Source of the DNA: Anaerolineae bacterium
Lineage (GTDB): Bacteria; Chloroflexota; Anaerolineae; B4-G1; SLSP01
Direction: 5' to 3'
NCBI GenBank assembly: GCA_016934645.1
Contig: JAFGSL010000003.1
Location: 1-6,403, forward strand
DNA: 6,403 nucleotides
Shown here: positions 1-5,396 of the stretch, piece after piece
Position numbering within the stretch: the first letter of the stretch is position 1
How the letters are laid out: every line of letters begins with the position of its first letter
Program-made: the position numbers and the translations under genes
The notes under the pieces: model-generated
The model's database searches: none
What the model was told of the DNA's origin: nothing
Seen by the model: only the letters and a program-made list of their open reading frames with translations

Positions 1-787
1 CGAGCAGATCATCGGGCGCTGGTTCGCGCAGGGTGGGGGCCGCCGTGAGAAAGTCGTGCTGGCGACCAAAGTCTACAACAAGATGGGCGAGTGGCCCAAC
101 GAGCGCGGCCTGTCGGCGTACCACATCCGTAAGGCTGCGGAGGACAGCTTGCGCCGCCTGCAAACCGATCACATCGATATCTACCAGATGCACCACGTCG
201 AACGCAGCACGCCGTGGGAAGAAATCTGGCAGGCGATGGAGCAGCTCGTCTGCGAAGGGAAGGTGCTCTACGTGGGCAGCAGCAACTTCGCCGGGTGGCA
301 CATCGCCAAGGCGCAGGCCCATGCCGAGAAGCGTAACTTCATGGGCCTGGTCTCCGAGCAGAGCCTCTACAATCTCAACGCGCGGATGGTCGAACTTGAG
401 GTGGTCCCGACGTGTGAGGATTACGGCCTGGGCTTGATCCCGTGGAGTCCGCTGGCGGGCGGCCTGTTGGGCGGCGTGCTGAGAAAGATTTCCGAGGGCC
501 GCCGCGCTTCGGAGCGGATGCAGGAGAGCATCGAGAAGCACCGCCCGCAGATCGAGGCTTACGAAAGCCTGTGCCAGGAGATGGGTGAGAACCCGGCAGA
601 CGTGGCGCTGGCCTGGCTGCTGCACAATCCCGTCGTCACCGCGCCGATCATCGGCCCGCGCACGATGGAGCAGCTCAACGGTAGCACACGCGCGTTGGAG
701 ATCAAGCTCTCCGACGAAACGCTCACCAAGCTCGACGAAATCTGGCCTGGCCCCGGCGGCCCGGCCCCCGAAGCCTACGCCTGGTAG
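1..787 (+). CDS. Aldo/keto reductase, C-terminal part (5' end outside window)
   Basis: The frame is open from the left edge (first complete codon at 2) to TAG at 785-787, giving 261 visible residues. Full-length members have about 320-340, so roughly the first 65-70, which should carry the catalytic Asp and Tyr, are missing. Visible family marks are VVLATKVYNKMG with the catalytic Lys (codon 68-70), DIYQMHH with the catalytic His (codon 191-193), GKVLYVGSSNFAGWH, SEQSLYNLNAR, IPWSPLAGGLLGG, and a C-terminal PIIGPRTMEQL segment that in this family contacts the adenosine phosphate of NADP(H). The protein should be a cytosolic TIM-barrel oxidoreductase reducing aldehydes or ketones, resembling the bacterial AKR11/12-type or YajO/YhdN-like group. 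Substrate cannot be told from sequence. It ends before a strong terminator, so it is the last gene of its transcript and probably unrelated in function to the next gene. Family assignment is secure; subfamily is not. Confidence 0.95.
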   Translation, partial: EQIIGRWFAQGGGRREKVVLATKVYNKMGEWPNERGLSAYHIRKAAEDSLRRLQTDHIDIYQMHHVERSTPWEEIWQAMEQLVCEGKVLYVGSSNFAGWHIAKAQAHAEKRNFMGLVSEQSLYNLNARMVELEVVPTCEDYGLGLIPWSPLAGGLLGGVLRKISEGRRASERMQESIEKHRPQIEAYESLCQEMGENPADVALAWLLHNPVVTAPIIGPRTMEQLNGSTRALEIKLSDETLTKLDEIWPGPGGPAPEAYAW

Positions 788-813
788 TTTCGCAAGTTTT
801 TCATCGCCATTCG

Positions 814-850
814 AAGGAGTTTTGTGGCAAAGCCGCAAAACTCCTTTTTT
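814..850 (+). terminator. Rho-independent terminator after the aldo/keto reductase gene
   Basis: AAGGAGTTTTG at 814-824 pairs perfectly with CAAAACTCCTT at 836-846. The stem continues inward with a T:G wobble (825/835) and GGC/GCC (826-828/832-834) around an AAA loop. That makes about 15 base pairs, followed by a run of six T (845-850), of which the first two also close the stem base. It lies 27 bases after the reductase stop codon. The shape is that of a classical intrinsic terminator on the + strand. Confidence 0.9.
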
Positions 851-874
851 GTTCGGCGCGCTCTGTGCTATACT
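846..874 (+). promoter_or_regulatory. Possible extended -10 promoter for the sensor kinase gene
   Basis: TGCTATACT at 866-874 is an extended -10 element: TG, one base, then TATACT, one mismatch from the sigma-70 consensus. At 17-base spacing the -35 position (846-851) reads TTTTTG, which is poor, so recognition would rest on the extended -10. The likely transcription start near 881 would give a leader of about 85-90 bases before the kinase start codon. The -35 region would overlap the T-run of the preceding terminator. This rests on sequence match only. Confidence 0.4.
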
Positions 875-969
875 AAGGCATGATTCATTTCGGACCACAG
901 CAGTCTCAGTGTTTCTGGGTTCGAGTTGCTCTCTGATGGGTCAACGGCGGCTGAAGGGTGATGCGTCAA

Positions 970-2922
970 ATGACACAGCAAAGTAAACCCGGTGATACAA
1001 CGACATCCTTGCCAGAAATCGGTAAGGTTGATGTGCGCGCCGCGCTGGACGTGGTGATGCTGGATAGCCTGCGTCCCACAATGGCGGTGCTTATCGTCCT
1101 GCTCGTCGTTTTGATTTACGGGTATGCACGGCACCCTCGAGCTATCGCCGTCCCAACGATAGCCGCCACGGCGATGGCATTGGCAGTAGTCTTCGTGTCC
1201 GGCATTTTGCTGTATTTGCGGAAAATCCCGGCGCGCTACGCGAATCCGTTGGGGGCAATGATTGCGCTGCTGGTGCTGCTGCAACGTTTGGTCTTCATCG
1301 CGCTGCTCTGCGATCCCGCTCCGACCGCCAATATGATCATTACCTTCGTTGGGGTCGGATTCCTGATCCTCTCGACGCCCTGGTTTGCCGGCGTGATCAG
1401 CAGCGCGCTGGCGGCTTGGGTATGGATAGCATTGCAGTCTCCCGCTGCGCCCGGTTGGGGCGAAAACGGTTTTTTGCTCGTTTCCGCGACTGCGTTAACC
1501 GTCATCATCCATTTGGCTCGGCTCAATGCGCTGCGGCGACAGGAACTGCTGCGTTTCCAAAACGAATCCCGCAACCAGGAATTGGAACAACACGCCGTGG
1601 AATTGGAGACGTTTTATCAGACTGAGCGTTCACGCCGTTTGTTGACCGAAACGTTATACGAAGTCAGCCATGCGCTTTCGCAGACGTTGAATCTGCCAGA
1701 GGTGTTGGACTTGGTCCTCGGCAATCTGGCGCGGATAGTCCCCTTTGACCGTGGTTCAGTTATGCTAAAGCACGACCAGGTATTGGAGATCGTCGCAGCG
1801 TGGGGCTTTCCGGCGGAAAGCAATCCGCTTCAAATTCGTGTGCCCATCAAAGAAGAAGATGTTTTTCAGCAAATTTGCCATTCCAAGCGCCCTCTGATCG
1901 TTCCGGAGGTTTTCGAGCGATCCGACTGGCAGCAGGTCGAGAATCTTCCCCAGGCGCGGGCGTGGGCGGGCGTGCCCTTGATTGATGCCGAAAACACAGT
2001 GATCGGGATGCTATCGCTTACACGGGAGACGCCGCACGCTTATACCGACGATGAAGCCGTTCTGGCGCTCGCTTTCGCGGGACAGGCAGCCATTGCGCTG
2101 CAAAATGCGCGCCTGTATTCAGAGTTGGAAGAAGCTTATGCCCAGTTGGAACGTCTGGATCAAGCTAAATCCGATTTTATCACCGTCGCGGCGCACGAGT
2201 TGCGCACACCGTTGACCATTATACGCGGATATAGCCAGATGCTGCTCAAGGCTCCGGAAATCAAGGGCGACCCTGAGTATATGGAAATGATGGGAGGTAT
2301 CTCCGAAGGGGCGATGCGCCTTACCGACCTCGTCAACAGCATGATCGATGTGGCTAAAATCGACAGTCACATCTTGCAGCTTTATTTCTCGCCCGTGTCA
2401 CTGGTGGATGTGCTCCGTGAGCTGCTTCAGGGGCTGTGGAATGTATTCCGGGAGCGGAATCTGACGCTGTGCATCAGCGATGCGTGGCAACTGCCGATGA
2501 TTGAGGGTGATGTAGATTCTCTGAAGAAGGCATTTTACCATCTGGTGGTCAATGCCATAAAATACACACCTGATGGCGGAACAATCACCGTCACGGGAAG
2601 CGTGCTGCCGCCGGGGACGCATGGGCTACCATCAGGTAGCGTTGAGGTTGTGATCCAGGATACGGGCATCGGTATTGATCCGCGCTTTCACGATTTGATT
2701 TTCTCCAAATTCTACCAGACCGGCGAGGTGGCTTTACACTCTTCCGGCACGATCAAATTTAAGGGCGGTGGTCCAGGGTTGGGTCTGGCGATCGTCAAGG
2801 GTATCGTCGAAGCGCATGGTGGTAAGGTATGGGTAGAAAGTCGGGGGTACGATGAAACCACCTTCCCCGGCAGTAGCTTCCACGTGGTCTTGCCGTTAAC
2901 CCATTCTGAGGAAAAATCGTGA
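970..2922 (+). CDS. Membrane-bound sensor histidine kinase with GAF domain
   Basis: This is a 650-residue hybrid-free sensor kinase of a two-component system. From the N-terminus it has six hydrophobic stretches (about residues 37-53, 58-83, 93-114, 121-137, 138-156, 167-184), a charged coiled coil (186-226), a GAF domain (about 231-381), a second short coil, HisKA (398-466) with the H-box AAHELRTPLT and phospho-acceptor His409, and HATPase_c (511-642). The ATPase domain shows the N-box Asn528, the G1 box DTGIG at 564-568, an F-box near 578 and the glycine-rich GGGPGLGLAI near 599-608. All residues needed for autophosphorylation appear present. There is no receiver or HAMP domain, and no periplasmic domain, so input is probably through the membrane helices or a ligand of the cytosolic GAF domain. 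Start: GTG958, ATG961 and ATG970 are all in frame. GGGTGA at 956-961 is 8 bases from ATG970 but too close to the others, so 970 is preferred. No response regulator is adjacent in the window, so its partner is unknown. Confidence 0.93.
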   Translation: MTQQSKPGDTTTSLPEIGKVDVRAALDVVMLDSLRPTMAVLIVLLVVLIYGYARHPRAIAVPTIAATAMALAVVFVSGILLYLRKIPARYANPLGAMIALLVLLQRLVFIALLCDPAPTANMIITFVGVGFLILSTPWFAGVISSALAAWVWIALQSPAAPGWGENGFLLVSATALTVIIHLARLNALRRQELLRFQNESRNQELEQHAVELETFYQTERSRRLLTETLYEVSHALSQTLNLPEVLDLVLGNLARIVPFDRGSVMLKHDQVLEIVAAWGFPAESNPLQIRVPIKEEDVFQQICHSKRPLIVPEVFERSDWQQVENLPQARAWAGVPLIDAENTVIGMLSLTRETPHAYTDDEAVLALAFAGQAAIALQNARLYSELEEAYAQLERLDQAKSDFITVAAHELRTPLTIIRGYSQMLLKAPEIKGDPEYMEMMGGISEGAMRLTDLVNSMIDVAKIDSHILQLYFSPVSLVDVLRELLQGLWNVFRERNLTLCISDAWQLPMIEGDVDSLKKAFYHLVVNAIKYTPDGGTITVTGSVLPPGTHGLPSGSVEVVIQDTGIGIDPRFHDLIFSKFYQTGEVALHSSGTIKFKGGGPGLGLAIVKGIVEAHGGKVWVESRGYDETTFPGSSFHVVLPLTHSEEKS

Positions 2923-3004
2923 AATGTGAGGTGTGAGAAGGCCTTCTCACGCCAGTTATCACGTAATTACGTTTTTGCATATGCATCTTGGAGGTGACTC
3001 ATCA
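2923..3004 (+). promoter_or_regulatory. Palindrome-rich leader before the nucleotidyltransferase-kinase gene
   Basis: This 82-base gap holds three palindromes. GTGAGAAGGCCTTCTCAC at 2933-2950 is perfect and extends to 2930-2953 with one T:G pair. ACGTAATTACGT at 2961-2972 is perfect. TGCATATGCA at 2976-2985 is perfect. As RNA the first can form a 10-pair stem with a GGCC loop, but only AGTTATC follows it, so it is not a standard terminator. A run of five T follows the second, weak stem. The first could end or stabilise the kinase transcript, or any of them could be an operator for a dimeric regulator. I see no convincing -35/-10 pair. Confidence 0.45.
2988..2997 (+). promoter_or_regulatory. 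Strong ribosome binding site fixing the start at 3005
   Basis: TTGGAGGTGA matches the complement of the 16S rRNA 3' end over GGAGGTGA and ends 7 bases before ATG3005. The frame stays open upstream to a GTG at 2933, but that start has no such site, and the added 24 residues would precede the conserved KVFVSGCFD strand. This decides the start of the following gene. Confidence 0.85.
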
Positions 3005-4147
3005 ATGGCGAGAAAAGTCTTCGTCAGCGGCTGTTTCGACTTGTTACACAGCGGGCACGTGGAATTCTTCAAGGAAGCCGCGAGCTACGGCGACTTGTAC
3101 GTGGCGCTTGGTTCGGACCGGACGGTCAACGATCTCAAGGGCCGTCCGCCGGTCAACACGGAGGACGAACGGCTCTTTATGGTGCAGTCCGTCTTGTGGG
3201 TCAAGGAGGCATTTATTTCGCAAGGCTCGGGGATATTGGACTTCGAGGTGGAACTGCGGGCCATCCAGCCCGACATCTTCATCGTCAACGAAGAGGGCAG
3301 CACGCCGGCGAAGCGTGAGTTGTGCGAATTGCTGGGGATCGAGTATCTGGTACTGCGGCGCGAACCCCATACCGGCCTGGCTGCGCGCTCCACGACGGCC
3401 TTGCGCGATCTGTGCCGCATCCCCTACCGCATCGATGTGGCGGGCGGCTGGCTCGACCAACCCTTCGTCTCCAGATTCTATCCCGGTGCGGTGATCACGA
3501 TTTCGTTGGAACCGACGATCGAATTCAACGAACGCAGTGGCATGGCGAGCAGCACTCGCCGCAAGGCAATTGAGCTATGGGGGCCGCGCTTGCCGGTGGA
3601 CAACTATGAGAAGCTGGCGAAGATTCTCTTTTGCTACGACAATCCACCCGGCACGCGGGAGATCTCTGGTTCGCAGGATACCATCGGCATTGTTTTTCCC
3701 GGCCTCAACAAAGCCTATTACGAGGGCGAATATTGGCCCTCGCGCATCGAAAGCGTGCAGGATGAGGCGACCTTGCGTTTCATCGAAAACGCGCTGTATC
3801 TCGTCCCGCTTGGCCCGCGTGAGTACGGATTCAGTGTGTTGAGCGACACGGACATCACCCGCGAAGGGGCGCAGGCACTCGCCCAGGCCACCGACCGCTG
3901 TTGGGACGCGATCCTGGCCCACGACATTCGCGCTTTCGGGCAGTATTTCCGCGCGTCGCTCGAAGCGCAGGTGGCGATGTTCCCTCACATGATGACGCCG
4001 ATGGTAGCGAAGTTGATCGACCGTTACCGGGACGTCGCCCTGGGCTGGAAGCTCTCCGGCGCGGGGGGTGGGGGATATTTGATCCTCGTCGCCGATCACC
4101 CCATCGAGGACGGGTTCCAGATTGCGATCCGCCGCGCAGACTACTGA
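3005..4147 (+). CDS. Nucleotidyltransferase (cytidylyltransferase-like)-GHMP kinase fusion
   Basis: This 380-residue protein has two enzymatic parts. Residues 1 to about 134 are a cytidylyltransferase-like Rossmann domain: KVFVSGCFDLLHSGH carries the nucleotide-binding HxGH motif (His15-His18), GSDRTVNDLKGRPPVNTEDER matches TagD and the C-terminal half of HldE, and RSTTALR (129-135) corresponds to the C-terminal STT motif. Residues about 138-380 look like a GHMP kinase: IPYRIDVAGGWLDQP (139-153) is the N-terminal motif, SGMASST (178-184) resembles the phosphate loop, SGSQDTIG (221-228) holds the likely catalytic Asp225 as in HddA or galactokinase, and KLSGAGGGGYLI (349-360) is the third motif. 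The kinase part, about 245 residues, is short for the family. The inferred role is phosphorylation of a sugar or polyol followed by NMP transfer to give a nucleotide-activated product in the cytosol, by analogy with HldE and FKP. The substrate and the nucleotide (CTP, ATP or other) are unknown. The 3' end overlaps the convergent gene by 7 bases. Confidence 0.85.
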   Translation: MARKVFVSGCFDLLHSGHVEFFKEAASYGDLYVALGSDRTVNDLKGRPPVNTEDERLFMVQSVLWVKEAFISQGSGILDFEVELRAIQPDIFIVNEEGSTPAKRELCELLGIEYLVLRREPHTGLAARSTTALRDLCRIPYRIDVAGGWLDQPFVSRFYPGAVITISLEPTIEFNERSGMASSTRRKAIELWGPRLPVDNYEKLAKILFCYDNPPGTREISGSQDTIGIVFPGLNKAYYEGEYWPSRIESVQDEATLRFIENALYLVPLGPREYGFSVLSDTDITREGAQALAQATDRCWDAILAHDIRAFGQYFRASLEAQVAMFPHMMTPMVAKLIDRYRDVALGWKLSGAGGGGYLILVADHPIEDGFQIAIRRADY

Positions 4148-5367
4148 GCGCGATGAGGTGCAACAGCATCCTGCCGCTGCCGGTATTGCCGGGCCTGGTA
4201 CATAAAGGCTTCCAGGCGCGTGTTGATATTGGTGATGGCCTGCGCGTCGTAGATGACGTCCAGCCAGGGGATGCGATCAAAATCCTGGCGCACTTTGGGC
4301 GCGATGCCGGTCACGGTGGTCGCGGGCATACAGTTGAGCGGCAGCACGTGCAGGATCCCCGCCAGCCCTTGCCGGGCATAGTCGATAGCCTTGCCGATGC
4401 TCAGCGCCGCCTCGGTGCCCAGCGCGGGATCGTAGTAGGGCCGGTCGTTCTCCATCAGTTCATCCACCGTGACCTCGTGGGCGTTGCGTAGTAAATCCTG
4501 CACCGGCTTGAGCATTTCGTGCTCGATGCGACGTTGGAGCATATCCCCGGCCTGCGTCTTGATCCAGCCCAGGTAATCCCCCGCCACCCGCGCCCGCGCT
4601 TTAGCGCCGTAGTTGGTGAAGTAAAACCATTCCATCAACGGCGCTACCCACACCTCGCCCCCCAGCGCCTCGACGCGACGCACGATCTCCTGGTTGGTGA
4701 AGTCGTTGGCCCGCAGATAAATCTCGCCCACCATCCCGATGATGGGACGCGGTGCGCGCCGGTCTGTGGGCAGCGCGCGGAACTTTGCCGCGGCCTGCCG
4801 CATAGCCTCGACCGCGCGGCGGCGCTCGCCGGTTTCGATGGCGGCGGCGAGGGCGTACAGACACTCGTGATAAAGCGCGTCGGTCTGGCCGGGGACAGTC
4901 TCGTAGGGCCGGTGCGCATAGCACAACTTGCGGAGCAAGTCCACGCCCACAACGCCGCGCCAGATCAGCAACCGCAACGCTGTGGCATGTTCACCAAAAC
5001 CCTGGTAGGAGTTTTCTGCGCTGGGCGACATAATTTCCACGGTGTGCAGCCCCATCTCATCCAGCAACAGGCGATGCAGCGTGTTGTACTGCCCAAAACG
5101 GCATGGTCCGCCGGTGGTGGGCATAAAAAGCACCGCCTGTTCTGGATCGAAATCCGGCTTGCGTGACTGCTTGACGATGTCGCCCACACAGGTGAAGCAC
5201 GGCAGACACTCCTTGCCCAGACACAGCGATTGCCCGATCGAAAGGCTTTCGGAGTCGGATTTGTCCATCACGACGGCGTCAAGCCCATAATGGCGCATCG
5301 CTGCCGCCATCGCCACGGCATGGTCGGCCATGTAGGGTAGATAGATGATTTTTGAGTTCGAGGTCAT
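4141..5367 (-). CDS. COG3581-like 2-hydroxyacyl-CoA dehydratase/activase-related iron-sulfur protein
   Basis: This protein of 408 residues (410 if started at ATG 5371-5373) belongs by its motifs to the HgdB/BcrC-related group usually annotated as acyl-CoA dehydratase activase-related or CoA-substrate-specific activase proteins. Seen from the ATG at 5365-5367: Cys49, Cys54, Cys57 and Cys60 in CLGKECLPCFTC, Cys89 in GGPCRFGQYN, and Cys346 in LPLNCMPATTVTG. These fit binding of a [4Fe-4S] or larger cluster. No membrane segment or signal peptide is seen, so it is cytosolic. In the studied relatives, an ATP-driven activase passes a low-potential electron to such a subunit for dehydration or ring reduction; the reaction here is unknown. 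Start choice: AGGGG (5375-5379 read on the minus strand) lies 1 base from the ATG at 5373 but 7 from the ATG at 5367, so the latter is preferred. It follows the DUF2229-like gene by 23-29 bases and is very probably co-transcribed with it. Its stop overlaps that of the convergent fusion gene. Confidence 0.85.
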   Translation of the reverse strand: MTSNSKIIYLPYMADHAVAMAAAMRHYGLDAVVMDKSDSESLSIGQSLCLGKECLPCFTCVGDIVKQSRKPDFDPEQAVLFMPTTGGPCRFGQYNTLHRLLLDEMGLHTVEIMSPSAENSYQGFGEHATALRLLIWRGVVGVDLLRKLCYAHRPYETVPGQTDALYHECLYALAAAIETGERRRAVEAMRQAAAKFRALPTDRRAPRPIIGMVGEIYLRANDFTNQEIVRRVEALGGEVWVAPLMEWFYFTNYGAKARARVAGDYLGWIKTQAGDMLQRRIEHEMLKPVQDLLRNAHEVTVDELMENDRPYYDPALGTEAALSIGKAIDYARQGLAGILHVLPLNCMPATTVTGIAPKVRQDFDRIPWLDVIYDAQAITNINTRLEAFMYQARQYRQRQDAVAPHRAQ

Positions 5368-5396
5368 AGACATTCCCCTAAAAATGGCAGCTCACT

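Noticed and set aside
920..931. TTCGAGTTGCTC, 11 of 12 bases like the dispersed repeat core, a possible third copy.
   Set aside because: The match stops there; the CAGGGCAG half is absent, and so short a match chosen after the fact may be chance.
880..936. An 18-codon open frame (ATG at 880, TGA at 934) between the possible promoter and the kinase gene, a possible leader peptide.
   Set aside because: It has no usable ribosome binding site and would start at about the predicted transcription start. Its content shows no regulatory codon run.
868..1284. Open frame of 138 codons antisense to the start of the kinase gene.
   Set aside because: It mirrors a well-supported gene, is rich in His, Gln and Arg, and shows no domain; it is a shadow frame.
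2954..2984. Possible promoter TTATCA with a 17-base spacer before ATATGC upstream of the fusion gene.
   Set aside because: Both hexamers are poor matches, so I could not support a promoter call.
2933..3004. Longer version of the fusion protein starting at GTG 2933.
   Set aside because: The strong ribosome binding site at 2988-2997 points to ATG3005, and the extra residues would come from palindromic non-coding-like sequence.
4519..5166. Open frame of 215 codons on the + strand opposite the COG3581-like gene.
   Set aside because: The minus strand has clear family motifs throughout. The + strand frame is a shadow caused by high GC content.
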